This document shows, piece by piece, positions 7,699-16,827 of a stretch of 64,000 nucleotides of DNA. Numbering within the stretch: the first letter of the stretch is position 1; each line of letters starts with the position of its first letter. The position numbers and the translations under genes were made by a program. The DNA is taken from positions 282,263 to 346,262 of the forward strand of contig NZ_JAACFT010000002.1 in the NCBI RefSeq assembly GCF_029051685.1, in the 5' to 3' direction. The notes under the pieces were generated by a model that did no database searches, was not told the origin of the DNA, and saw only the letters and a program-made list of their open reading frames with translations. Source of the DNA: Bradyrhizobium sp. CSA207 (GTDB lineage Bacteria; Pseudomonadota; Alphaproteobacteria; Rhizobiales; Xanthobacteraceae).

Positions 7699-8199
7699 TC
7701 AGGACTTGGGTGGCTTATGCGGACAGACCATCGTCAGGTAGAGCAGCTTGGGCGTTTTGCTGTCGCCCTCGTACTCCCATTCCAGCCGGATCTCGTGCCG
7801 ATCGGCGTTACGATCGGTCGACGCATGCGTGATGATGTTGGTCTTCATCGGAATCGGAGGCTCCGAGTTGAAGCACTTCCGGACACAGGCATCGAGCAAG
7901 GCACATCGCGTCAGCGGAATCACGTCCGGCTCGTCCTTCGACAGCGGCGTGGTATTCGGTTGGGACGTGAGGTCGACGCGCGCACGGCCCTTCTCCTTCT
8001 GCCAGTGCTTCGCGCTGCCTTGCGGCCACTTGCTCTTCGGCGTCAAAATCAGATGATACTGGCCGTATTCCAATGTCGGGAGATGGATATTTTCCGAGGC
8101 TTTGAGTTTCTTTACGCTCTTCTTCATGTTCTCCAGTGGATAGTAATTACCATTCATCAGGTCCTTAAATGGCTTACCCGTGTAGACTCTCATGCCCAT
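7699..8199 (-). CDS. Hypothetical protein, full-length member of a tandem pair
   Basis: A 166-residue protein I do not recognise. The ATG at 8199 has GAGGGG about 9 nt upstream. It begins with MGMRVYTGKPFKDLMNG, has no signal peptide or membrane segment, is rich in Lys in its first half, and has Cys residues at CALLDACVRKCF and near the C-terminus (VCPH). The C-terminal half is repeated in the truncated gene immediately downstream on the same strand. Pro/Lys-rich soluble character suggests a cytosolic protein. No enzyme motif is visible. Confidence 0.65.
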   Translation of the reverse strand: MGMRVYTGKPFKDLMNGNYYPLENMKKSVKKLKASENIHLPTLEYGQYHLILTPKSKWPQGSAKHWQKEKGRARVDLTSQPNTTPLSKDEPDVIPLTRCALLDACVRKCFNSEPPIPMKTNIITHASTDRNADRHEIRLEWEYEGDSKTPKLLYLTMVCPHKPPKS

Positions 8200-8498
8200 G
8201 TATTTTGCCCCTCAATGAGTGCTTGGCTTTCCCGGGAAATATGCAGCTCTGCGAAGCTTGACGGCTAGAACACGAGCCTGGCGGCCCGTTATTCGCAGCC
8301 TCTTTTTCGCGCAGCTTTTGGCAAGCTACCACCTGGGACTGTGAATCGTCCAGATCAGCAACCGTTTCAGGGGAATGCTTTGCCCAGGATGCATCGCATG
8401 CCCCGTTGCTAAGCAGGTTTTCATAAGCGATCTTATCGCCATGGTTCGCAGTGGCCTACCGACCGTACCCGCTGCAAGCAAGGTCTTGAGAGCACGGA

Positions 8499-11400
8499 AT
8501 GCTTTGCACGGCGTGTCAGTCGACGATCGAACCAGGCGAGAGCCGCTGCCCCAATTGCGGTGCAGGCGTGCGCCGCTCCGATCCCGACAGTGAACGACGG
8601 TTTGTCACAATTCTCCGGGCCGATGTCATCGATTCCACCGGGCTTGTTGCAGAGCTTGATCCGGAGGAGGCGGTCTCGCGCCTGGAGCCGGCCCTGGCCG
8701 CCATGAGGGGGGCGGTTCGGCAGTTCGGCGGCATCGTAAGCAAGGAATTGGGCGACGGGCTTGCCGCGGTGTTTGGTGCCCCGATCGCGGACGACAACCA
8801 TGCGCCCTTGGCCTGCCACGCTGCGATCGAATTGGTTCGGCGCGTCGCGAGCCTTGGTGATCCCGGGCTTCAGGTCCGGGTTGGTCTCCACTCCGGCCAT
8901 GTCGTTGCCTACATGGTCGCCAGCGAGTTTTCCAAGGTCTATGAAATCGGGGGTGCCGCCCAGCATCTGGCCGCCCGGCTGGAGGCGACGGCTGAGGCGA
9001 ACCAGATCTACGTCTCGGAGGCCTGCCAGAAGCTCGCCGACGGGCATGTCCGCTTCGAATCCCTGGGCGGGAAATCATTGCGCGGCTTCAGCAAACCTGT
9101 GCCGGTCTATAGGATCGTGGGCGCGAGCGACTTGTCGAGCTGGCGGGTGCGAAGGGCTCGCAGCGTCTCCCGTTTCGTCGATCGCACGACCGAGCGCACG
9201 CTGCTGGAGCGCACCGCGGGAAGCGCCGGGACAAACCGGCAGACTGTACTGCTGCTGGGCGATGCTGGTATCGGCAAGTCGCGGCTCGCGCATGAGTTCG
9301 CCCAGCAGCTCAAGGCCGACGGCTGGCGGTTGATCGACGCCGAGTGCAGCCCGAATCTCCAGGGTGCCCCCTTCAGCACCCTCAAGCGGATTTTGCTGTC
9401 GGCCATGGACGCGGCTGCAAGGGACCCTGACAGTCCGGGAGATCTTCGGCAGGGCCTGCCAGCGATTCAGCAAAGTGCGCTCGAGGCGGTGCTCGATCTG
9501 CCCATATCGAATTCGCATTGGGACGAACTGGAGCCTCACGCACGGGGACGAGCCATCTCCGATGCAAGCTGTGCCATCGTCGGAAGCTTGGCCAATCGCC
9601 AGCGAACGGTGCTCCTGCTGGAGGATCTGCACTGGATCGACCGGGCGAGCGACGGCGTCGTAGCCGTCATTGCGTCGTTGCAGGCGGCCGGTCTTCTCGT
9701 GCTTTTTACCTCCCGGCCAAATGGCATGCCGGTCTGGATTGCGCGTTGTCACGCCGAGATCGTCGCAATGCGGCCCCTCGACGACGATTCGGGGTTTGCC
9801 ATGCTGGCAGACATGCTCGGCTCCTCCGAAACTAACGCGGATTTGAAGAGCCGGATCATTTCTCATACCGCCAACGTTCCCCTGTTCATTGAGGAGGTCT
9901 GCCGCGGATTGAAGGACAGCGGCACGCTACGGGGCCAATGGGGCGACCTCGCACTCGTGCGTCCGATTGACGAGCTCGGCATTCCCACCAGTATCCAAGG
10001 CGTGATTGCAGCACGCCTCGATCGGGTATCGAAGCAGGAACGATCCGTTTTGCAGATCGCCGCCAGTCTGGGGCCGAGATCGAGCGAAGTCATGCTGCGG
10101 AAGATCGCAGCCCTGCCTGAGGATGTTTTGCAGGGATGCCTCGTCGCACTTGATCGCGCCGAGCTACTCGTCAGGATCGACAGCGAATTGGAAGATGCGC
10201 TCGAATTCCGGCATGAGATGGTCCGGCAGGTGACCTACGACTCCATGGTCGAAAGGGCGCGCGAAGACATCCATGCGCGGATTCTTTCGGCCTTGGAAGG
10301 CGGCGAGGTCGGAGCCGATGATCCTGACAAGCTCTGCTATCATGCCACGCGGGCGAAGGATTGGGACAAGTCGTTCAGCTACGGCAGAGCCTCGGCGCGA
10401 AAATGTCTGGCGCGGTCGGCATTTATCGATGCGGCTGACTATTTCGAGATCGCGATGAAATCGTTGGATCAGACCCCGACGACTCCTTCGAGGGAAGCGA
10501 ATGCCGTGGATGTTCGCATCGAGGCAAGAGCGGCCTTTATTGCCTCCGGCCAGATTGCCGAATGGTTGAATCTTGGCAAGGAGGCCGAGCGCCGCGCCGG
10601 TGCAATCAACGACATCGGACGGAAGGTAGCAGCCATGACGGTCATGGCTGCCGCACAGAACTTCTACGGGACGCCGATCGAAGCGGTCACCGTCGGTGAG
10701 GAAGTCGTGCGCCTGGCTGAGGGGGCGGGCAATCCGGGTTGGCTCAATGCCGCGCAATACGGTCTTGGCCAAGTGTACTTCCTTGCCGGACGCTATCGTG
10801 AAGCTGACCGGTTGTTTGCGCGGGCGTGCGCCCAATTGGCGGGGCCGGAGGCCAGCGCGCCTTTTGGCACGACGCCGAAATATGCGCTGTTACTTTGCAG
10901 AATGATGCACAGTATCAACAACACCGTGATGGGCGAGCTCGATGTCGCCGAGCAGCTCCAGCAGCAGGCCGCCGCGATTGCGGAGGAGACGGGCCGTCCC
11001 TATGACCGCGTCGCCGCCGCCTATAGCGGCGGCTGGCTGATGCTCGGCCGCAACGATCCGGCGGCGGCGGCGGCGATTCTCGAGGAAGGTTTTGTCCTCG
11101 CGCAGAAGCATGGCATCCGGCTGTTCGTCCCTGTGCTCGCCTGCCATCTCGGCATCGCCCATCTGGAGCAGGGGCTGTTCGACCGGGCGCGCGGCATGCT
11201 TGGCGAAGCGCGCGAGGAGGCGAAGGCGGTCGGCTATACCTCGGCAGTGCTGCGCAGCTCGATCTACCTGGCGCTCGCCACCAGCCGGCTCGGCGATGTC
11301 CAGGCCGCGCAGAACATGCTGCGCGAGGCGCGCAACACCGCCCGACAGCAGGGGTTTGCTGGCCTCGAGGCCGAGGCCCTGTTCGGCGAGGCGGTCGTGA

Positions 11401-11552
11401 CGCCGGTCTCTGGCGAGGAGAACAGGGTGGCCATCCTTGCCGCCCTGCGCGGCACCGTCGCGATCAGCTCCGAGAGCGGCGCGCTGCCGCTCAGGCAGAA
11501 GGCCGAGGCGATGTTGAACGAGATGCTCGCCCGGGGCGATGAGCTGACCTGA
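8499..11552 (+). CDS. Zinc ribbon / class III cyclase / ATPase / TPR-type signalling protein
   Basis: A 1017-residue multidomain protein. Order: a zinc ribbon (C3, C6, C17, C20); an adenylate/guanylate cyclase catalytic domain (about 35-205) with metal-binding Asp candidates D42 (RADVIDST) and D86 (GDGLAAVFG) and R160 in LAARLEA; an AAA/STAND-type ATPase with Walker A GDAGIGKS (254-261) and Walker B LLLEDLHWID (about 370); and an alpha-helical, TPR-like C-terminal half rich in Ala. The residue four before R160, usually the transition-state Asn, is His156, so cyclase activity is uncertain. Such proteins are numerous in Bradyrhizobium; signals and targets are unknown. ATG at 8499 follows a weak ribosome site. 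Confidence 0.88.
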   Translation: MLCTACQSTIEPGESRCPNCGAGVRRSDPDSERRFVTILRADVIDSTGLVAELDPEEAVSRLEPALAAMRGAVRQFGGIVSKELGDGLAAVFGAPIADDNHAPLACHAAIELVRRVASLGDPGLQVRVGLHSGHVVAYMVASEFSKVYEIGGAAQHLAARLEATAEANQIYVSEACQKLADGHVRFESLGGKSLRGFSKPVPVYRIVGASDLSSWRVRRARSVSRFVDRTTERTLLERTAGSAGTNRQTVLLLGDAGIGKSRLAHEFAQQLKADGWRLIDAECSPNLQGAPFSTLKRILLSAMDAAARDPDSPGDLRQGLPAIQQSALEAVLDLPISNSHWDELEPHARGRAISDASCAIVGSLANRQRTVLLLEDLHWIDRASDGVVAVIASLQAAGLLVLFTSRPNGMPVWIARCHAEIVAMRPLDDDSGFAMLADMLGSSETNADLKSRIISHTANVPLFIEEVCRGLKDSGTLRGQWGDLALVRPIDELGIPTSIQGVIAARLDRVSKQERSVLQIAASLGPRSSEVMLRKIAALPEDVLQGCLVALDRAELLVRIDSELEDALEFRHEMVRQVTYDSMVERAREDIHARILSALEGGEVGADDPDKLCYHATRAKDWDKSFSYGRASARKCLARSAFIDAADYFEIAMKSLDQTPTTPSREANAVDVRIEARAAFIASGQIAEWLNLGKEAERRAGAINDIGRKVAAMTVMAAAQNFYGTPIEAVTVGEEVVRLAEGAGNPGWLNAAQYGLGQVYFLAGRYREADRLFARACAQLAGPEASAPFGTTPKYALLLCRMMHSINNTVMGELDVAEQLQQQAAAIAEETGRPYDRVAAAYSGGWLMLGRNDPAAAAAILEEGFVLAQKHGIRLFVPVLACHLGIAHLEQGLFDRARGMLGEAREEAKAVGYTSAVLRSSIYLALATSRLGDVQAAQNMLREARNTARQQGFAGLEAEALFGEAVVTPVSGEENRVAILAALRGTVAISSESGALPLRQKAEAMLNEMLARGDELT

Positions 11553-11882
11553 TCTTTCTTTGCCCCTGCTAACGGTCGGGTCCGCGATCGCGCCGCCGCG
11601 GCCGATATCTGCCCGATATGTCAGATAAATCTTGCAGGCCGCACAAGGGCTTAGCTACTGTGCATGGGGTTGTTTTCGCCATCTTTGAAGGCCGCGCCTT
11701 TTGTGCAGCGCAGAGGGCGCCGCGCTTCTCCCGTCCGCTCCGATGACAAAGCCCCTTGCGCGCGCACAGAGGTCGGCTACCGTCGGCCTAGCCGCAGGGC
11801 CAGGTGACTTTTGATTCACATTTTTTAGCATCCGATTTATCGGCGCCGCGACGGCGCGACGCCCACCGGAAGAGGCGGGGCC
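11553..11882. other. Intergenic region without a recognised gene
   Basis: Between the cyclase/ATPase gene and opgC I see no convincing frame on either strand and no strong hairpin. The last 70 nt before opgC are AT-richer (CTTTTGATTCACATTTTTT near 11811), consistent with a promoter for the opgC operon. The ribosome site GGAAGAGGCGGGG lies just before the opgC ATG. Confidence 0.5.
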
Positions 11883-13100
11883 ATGATTGCACGGGACCAG
11901 CAAGCTCTGTTGGCGCCAATCGAGCGCGATCTGCGGCTCGATCTGTTCCGCGGCATCGGGCTGTGGATGATCTTCCTCGATCACATCCCGCACGACGTCG
12001 TCGCCTGGCTGACGCTGCGCAATTACGGCTTCAGCGATGCCGCCGAGTTCTTCGTCTTCATATCAGGCTATCTCGTCGGCTGGATCTACGGGCCGATCGT
12101 CGCGGGCGGCTGGTTTCTCGCGGCGCTCAAGCGGCTGTGGCGGCGCGCCGCCGAGATGTATGTCGCCCACATCATGCTGTTCCTTCTGTTCACGGCGCAG
12201 ATCGCGCGCACCACGCGCCGTTTCGACAATCCGATGTACGAGCACGAATTCAACGTGTTCAATTTCCTGTCGCATCCGGACGAGTTGATCGGGCAGGCGA
12301 TCCTCTTGAAATACAAGCCGGTCAATCTCGACGTGCTGCCGCTCTACATCGCGCTGGTGTTCGCCGCACCGTTCATCGTCTGGTGCCTGGTGCGCCGGCC
12401 GAACCTGATGCTTGCGGCCTCCGCGGTGCTCTATGTGCTGGCGCGCTGGTTCAACTGGAATATCGCCTCCTATCCGCCCGGCACGACCTGGTACTTCAAC
12501 CCGTACTGCTGGCAGCTGATGTTCGTGTTCGCGGCCTGGTGCGGTATCGGCCAGATCGACAAGGTGGCAAAATGGGTGTGGTCGAAGACGACGATGGCAC
12601 TGGCCGCAGCCTGGCTCGCCTTCGCGCTTCTGATCGTGATGACCTGGCACGTCCCCGCGCTCGAGGCGCTGATCCCGAAATGGATGATCAAGGCGATCTA
12701 CCCGATCGACAAGACCGATCTCGACATGCTGCGCTTCACCCACTTCCTGGCGCTGGCGATCTGGATGACCCATCTCATTTCGCGCAAATGGCGCGCGCTG
12801 CACGGGGCCTGGCTGCGTCCGGTCATCCTCTGCGGCCAGCATTCGCTGCCGATCTTCTGCCTCGGCGTCTTCCTGTCGTTCTCGGCGCACTGGATTCTGA
12901 CCCAGTACACCAAGGGCATGTGGGAGCAGTTCGCCGTCTCCATCGCCGGCATCGTCATCATGATCGGGGCCGCCTGGCTGCTCGATCGTGCCAAGCGGGT
13001 GCCGGACCTGTTCGTCAAGGTGACGGAGGTTGAGGAGCCCGAGATCGCATCGGAAAGCATCCCGGCCGCGAGCGCCGCCGCGGTGCCTGCGAGCCGTTGA
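11883..13100 (+). CDS. opgC: OpgC family membrane protein (periplasmic glucan modification)
   Basis: A 405-residue integral membrane protein with about ten hydrophobic segments. It begins ERDLRLDLFRGIGLWMIFLDHIP, the hallmark of OpgC/acyltransferase-3-like proteins, and continues with FSDAAEFFVFISGYLVG. OpgC proteins attach succinyl groups to periplasmic glucans in the inner membrane of alphaproteobacteria. The C-terminal 35 residues are soluble and Ala/Glu-rich. ATG at 11883 has GAGGCGGGG upstream. A small exported DUF2059 protein follows in the same direction 30 nt downstream and may be cotranscribed. The exact substituent transferred cannot be told from sequence. Confidence 0.85.
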   Translation: MIARDQQALLAPIERDLRLDLFRGIGLWMIFLDHIPHDVVAWLTLRNYGFSDAAEFFVFISGYLVGWIYGPIVAGGWFLAALKRLWRRAAEMYVAHIMLFLLFTAQIARTTRRFDNPMYEHEFNVFNFLSHPDELIGQAILLKYKPVNLDVLPLYIALVFAAPFIVWCLVRRPNLMLAASAVLYVLARWFNWNIASYPPGTTWYFNPYCWQLMFVFAAWCGIGQIDKVAKWVWSKTTMALAAAWLAFALLIVMTWHVPALEALIPKWMIKAIYPIDKTDLDMLRFTHFLALAIWMTHLISRKWRALHGAWLRPVILCGQHSLPIFCLGVFLSFSAHWILTQYTKGMWEQFAVSIAGIVIMIGAAWLLDRAKRVPDLFVKVTEVEEPEIASESIPAASAAAVPASR

Positions 13101-13130
13101 AATCACTGCGCCGCCCGCGTTCTCACGGAG

Positions 13131-13625
13131 ATGTCCATGTCCAGACGTTTGTTGACGATCGCCGGCACGCTCCTGTTCCTCGTCTGCGGTGCATCGGCGC
13201 AGACGCCGTCGCCCGAGGCGATCAATGCGGCGCGCAAGCTCGTCGTCACGCTGAAGATTGCGGACCAGTATCGTGCCCTGTTGCCGCAACTGCTGCTCAA
13301 GCTCCGGCCCGTGGTTGCCCAGGACAGGCCGGAGATTGAGCGCGACTATGATACGGTGACGGCGCCCGGATCCGAGATCTATGCTCCGTACGTCGCCTCG
13401 ATGATCGATCAGATCGCAGCCCTCTACGCCACGAGCTTCACCCTCGACGAGCTGCGCCAGATCGAGGCGTTCTACGCCGGGCCTGCGGGGCGGAAGTTTT
13501 TGGAGAAGTCGGATCCGCTGGCGCAGGCCAGCGCGCAGATCAGTCAGGACGTCAGCCAGAAGGCCGCCGACGAGCTGAAGCAGCGCCTGATCGAGGCCTT
13601 GCGCCAGAAGGGACACAAGCTCTGA
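13131..13625 (+). CDS. DUF2059 domain-containing exported protein
   Basis: A 164-residue protein with a signal peptide (basic start, hydrophobic core LLTIAGTLLFLVCG, cleavage likely at ASAQ). The mature part is helical with the DUF2059 pattern: SFTLDELRQIEAFYAGPAGRKFLEK near residues 100-125. Alternative starts are ATG at 13131 and 13137; GGAG lies upstream of both. Function of the domain is unknown; it is probably periplasmic. It follows opgC. Confidence 0.8.
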   Translation: MSMSRRLLTIAGTLLFLVCGASAQTPSPEAINAARKLVVTLKIADQYRALLPQLLLKLRPVVAQDRPEIERDYDTVTAPGSEIYAPYVASMIDQIAALYATSFTLDELRQIEAFYAGPAGRKFLEKSDPLAQASAQISQDVSQKAADELKQRLIEALRQKGHKL

Positions 13626-13771
13626 GCGTTTCGGCGCTCAATGCGCCACGAACTCGAAGCGTCCGGTGATACGCCGGCGCTTCCTCGCCCGACCTGCGGG
13701 CCATCATTGGCTTGAGCCCTACGTTCCGGTCGTGCATCATCACCGGAAGCAAGAACTTCATGGGGAGAAAT

Positions 13772-15385
13772 ATGGCCGAGGACCTTACTCACACCATCTC
13801 GAAGGCCCGCGAGCATTCCATCGGCGATCTCCTGCGCCGCTCGGCAGGCCGCGAGCCGGACAAGCTCGCGGTGAGCTGCGGAAGTGTGAGCTGGACCTTT
13901 ACCGAACTGGACGCGATCTGTAACCGGCTCGGGCGTGGGCTGCTCGGCCTCGGCGTCAAGAAGGGCGACCGCCTCGCGGTGCTCTCGCGCAACTCGCATG
14001 CGTTTGCGGCGCTGCGCTTTGCCGTGGCGCGGATCGGCGCGGTGCTGGTGCCGATCAACTTCATGCTCAATCCGGACGAGATCAACTTCATCCTGAAGAG
14101 CTCCGGCGCAAAGCTGCTCGCGGCTGGTCCCGATTTCGTCGGGCCCGCGCGCGCCGCCAGCGCGAAAGACTGCGCGGTCGAAAAGCTGATCTGGTTGCCG
14201 GGCGAGGATCCCGCCATAGCGCCCGCCAGCCTCACCACCTTCGACGATCTCCTGCACGATGACAGCTCGTTCCTGGAGGCCTCCGTCGACAGCCGCGATC
14301 TCGCGCAGATCGTCTATACCAGCGGCACGGAATCGCTGCCCAAGGGCGCGATGCTGACCCATGAGGCCGTGATGTGGCAGTATGTCAGCTGCATCATCGA
14401 CGGCGGCATGAGCGTGGACGACAAGTTTCTGCACGCGCTGCCGCTCTATCACTGCGCGCAGCTCGACGTCTTCCTGGGTCCGCAAGTTTATCTCGGGGCC
14501 TCCGGCGTGATCACGGGCAAGCCGACCGCCGACAACATCCTGGCGCTGATCCAGGCCCACAGGATCACCTCGTTCTTCGCGCCGCCGACGATCTGGATCG
14601 CGATGTTGCGCTCGCCGAATTTCGACAAGACCGATTTGTCGACGCTGCAGAAGGGCTATTACGGCGCCTCGATCATGCCGGTGGAGGTGCTGCTGGAGCT
14701 CCAGCGCCGCCTGCCCAATGTCAAGTTCTGGAATTTCTACGGCCAGACCGAGATCGCCCCGCTCGCAACCGTGCTGCGGCCCGAGGACCAGCTGCGCAAG
14801 GCCGGATCGGCCGGCAAGCCGGTGCTCAATGTCGAGACGCGGGTGGTCAATACCTCGATGGAGGACGTCAAGGTCGGAGAAGTCGGCGAGATCGTGCACC
14901 GCTCGCCGCATCTGTTGTCCGGCTATTACAACGATCCCGTGAAGACCGCGGCGGCGTTCTCCGGCGGCTGGTTTCACTCCGGCGATCTCGCCACCGTCGA
15001 TGCCGAAGGCCACATCACCGTGGTCGACCGCGTCAAGGACATGATCAAGACCGGCGGCGAGAATGTCGCGAGCCGCGAGGTCGAGGAGATGGTCTATCGC
15101 ATCCCCGCAGTGTCAGAGGTCGCGGTCGTGGGCCTGCCCGATCCGCGCTGGATCGAGGCGGTCACCGCCATCGTCGTGGTCAAGAGCGGCGAGACGCTCG
15201 ACGAAGATTCCGTCATCAAGCACTGCGCCGGCCAGATGGCGCATTTCAAGGTGCCGAAGCGCGTGATTTTCGTCGACAGCCTGCCGAAAAATCCGAGCGG
15301 CAAGCTTCTCAAGCGCGAGCTGCGCCAGCGCTTCGTCGGCGGCGAGACACTCGACAAGGCGGTCCAGAAGAATTTCGGCACGTGA
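13772..15385 (+). CDS. Acyl-CoA synthetase (AMP-forming)
   Basis: A 537-residue member of the ANL adenylating enzyme family, which activates a carboxylic acid as acyl-AMP and then acyl-CoA. Seen motifs: P-loop-like YTSGTESLPKGAM (about 195), YGQTEIAP (about 325), the hinge-region Asp in HSGDLATVD and the catalytic Lys in NPSGKLLKREL near the C-terminus. The frame is open upstream to 13712, but GGGGAG just before ATG 13772 and the alignment-like start MAEDLTHTISKAREHS favour this start. Substrate is probably a fatty or aromatic acid; FadD-like. A palindromic terminator follows. Confidence 0.88.
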   Translation: MAEDLTHTISKAREHSIGDLLRRSAGREPDKLAVSCGSVSWTFTELDAICNRLGRGLLGLGVKKGDRLAVLSRNSHAFAALRFAVARIGAVLVPINFMLNPDEINFILKSSGAKLLAAGPDFVGPARAASAKDCAVEKLIWLPGEDPAIAPASLTTFDDLLHDDSSFLEASVDSRDLAQIVYTSGTESLPKGAMLTHEAVMWQYVSCIIDGGMSVDDKFLHALPLYHCAQLDVFLGPQVYLGASGVITGKPTADNILALIQAHRITSFFAPPTIWIAMLRSPNFDKTDLSTLQKGYYGASIMPVEVLLELQRRLPNVKFWNFYGQTEIAPLATVLRPEDQLRKAGSAGKPVLNVETRVVNTSMEDVKVGEVGEIVHRSPHLLSGYYNDPVKTAAAFSGGWFHSGDLATVDAEGHITVVDRVKDMIKTGGENVASREVEEMVYRIPAVSEVAVVGLPDPRWIEAVTAIVVVKSGETLDEDSVIKHCAGQMAHFKVPKRVIFVDSLPKNPSGKLLKRELRQRFVGGETLDKAVQKNFGT

Positions 15386-15397
15386 GGCGTTTCTCTT

Positions 15398-15423
15398 CCT
15401 CTCCCCGTTAGAACGGGGAGAGG
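15398..15423. terminator. Bidirectional hairpin between convergent genes
   Basis: CCTCTCCCCGTT (15398-15409) and AACGGGGAGAGG (15412-15423) are perfect 12-bp arms with a 2-nt loop. The hairpin sits between the acyl-CoA synthetase (+) and the MFS gene (-) and probably ends both transcripts. It resembles the core of the interspersed CTCTCCC repeats elsewhere in the window. Confidence 0.6.
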
Positions 15424-15430
15424 CGAGAAC

Positions 15431-16641
15431 TCAATACTTCTTCACCGCCGCGCCGAACGCGAGCCACAGCGCCATCGATGCCAACCCAAATCCGCCGAGC
15501 AGCAGGAAGGTCGGGCCGTAGCCGATCCACTGGGCGATCCAGCCGCCGAGCGCGGCACTGAGGCTTGCTCCGACGCCCTGCACTGTGATCACGGCGCCCT
15601 GGCCGAGATTGATGCGGCCGGTGCCGTTGAGCGAGCGGGCGACCATGCCGGGGACGGCGACGGTCTGAAGTCCCGTGCCGATGCCGTCGAGCACCTGCAT
15701 CGGCACGACGCCCCACCATCCCGTGACGAAGAACGCGAGCACGCCGCGGATGGGCAGGAACAGGAAAGAGACCAAGATCACCGGCCAGTAATTGCGCTTG
15801 CTCGCGACTTGCATCGCGATCAGCGAGGTCACGATCATCACGCCCTGGGCGATCACAATGGTGGTCGCAACGAAGCTCGGCCCATTGGCCTGGGCTTTGG
15901 CCACCGCTGCAAGCCCGTAGAGCGGCACGATCGCGGCGTTGCCGAGATGGAACAGGGCGAGTGCCAGCGCCAGAACGAGCAGCGGCTTGTGCTTGAGCAG
16001 CATCGTGAGCGCATCCGGCTGGCTGTCGGGATCATCCTCCTTGCTGCCGCGTGCGGCGCGGTCGTCGATCGCCTTCGCCGGGATCATCAGCACGCAGCCA
16101 ACCGCGATGGCGCCGAACACCGCCGCCAGCACGAACACGGCGACATAGCCCAATTTGTAGCCCAGATAGCCCGACAGCGCCGCGCCGACCATGTTGCCGG
16201 CATGATTGAATGCCGGTTGCGCCCGTTCAGCGCATTGAATCCTTTCTGCTTCGCGATGCCGAGCGTGATGCCGGTCACCGCCGGAACGATCGCTGCGCTC
16301 GCCAGCGATTGCGCAACCTGGGAAAAGGTGACGGCCCAGAAATTTTGCGAGATCAGGATGATCGCGGACGCCGCGACTACACAGATGCCGGGAATGACGA
16401 CCCACAGCCGCTTGTTGCGGCTGGCATCGATGAAGCCGCCGATCGGCGTCGTGATCAGCATGCCCGCGACATTGCCGATCGTCATCGCGGTGCCGATCAA
16501 TCCACTCGCCCAGCCGCGCTCCTGAAGGAAGACGCCGACGAACGGTCCAATGCCCGACTGCATGTCGGCCATGAAGAAGTTGAGAGCGAACAGTGGCCAG
16601 ATACGGGACGAGGAGGGGGACCGCGATGCCATTGATACCAA
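15431..16641 (-). pseudogene. MFS transporter interrupted by a single-base frameshift
   Basis: Two overlapping frames encode one 12-helix-type major facilitator. The N-terminal part (from about 16641 or the ATG at 16632) reads FALNFFMADMQSGIGPFVGV...GIAKQKGFNALNGRN and then loses sense. The C-terminal part is in another frame and resumes with AFNHAGNMVGAALSGYLGYKLG and runs to the stop at 15431. Inserting one base between 16214 and 16215 restores AACCAGGCATTC and hence NGRNQAFNHAGNM, the typical MFS sequence there. So one base is missing. Substrate unknown. Either a decaying gene or a sequence error. Confidence 0.8.
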
Positions 16642-16827
16642 AACGTGGTCTCAGCCGGGATTCGGCAGGTGGGGACGTGATCCTTTCAGCCAATCGCTCT
16701 GGCGTGGATGAAAGTGTAACGGGCGCTGATCGGGTTGGTTCCAGTTCTTTGCACAGGTGGTTGGCCCCTTGCGGTTGTTGCGGGCAAGTCTTTATTGAAA
16801 CTGGATCGTCTCTCTTGGGAGTACGGC

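Noticed and set aside
7304..8199. Possible toxin or immunity pair
   Set aside because: The two genes are homologous to each other rather than complementary, and no effector motif is seen.
12063..13616. 517-residue minus-strand frame over opgC and the DUF2059 gene
   Set aside because: Low-complexity Arg/Gln/Asp-rich product opposite two well-supported genes; typical of high-GC antisense frames.
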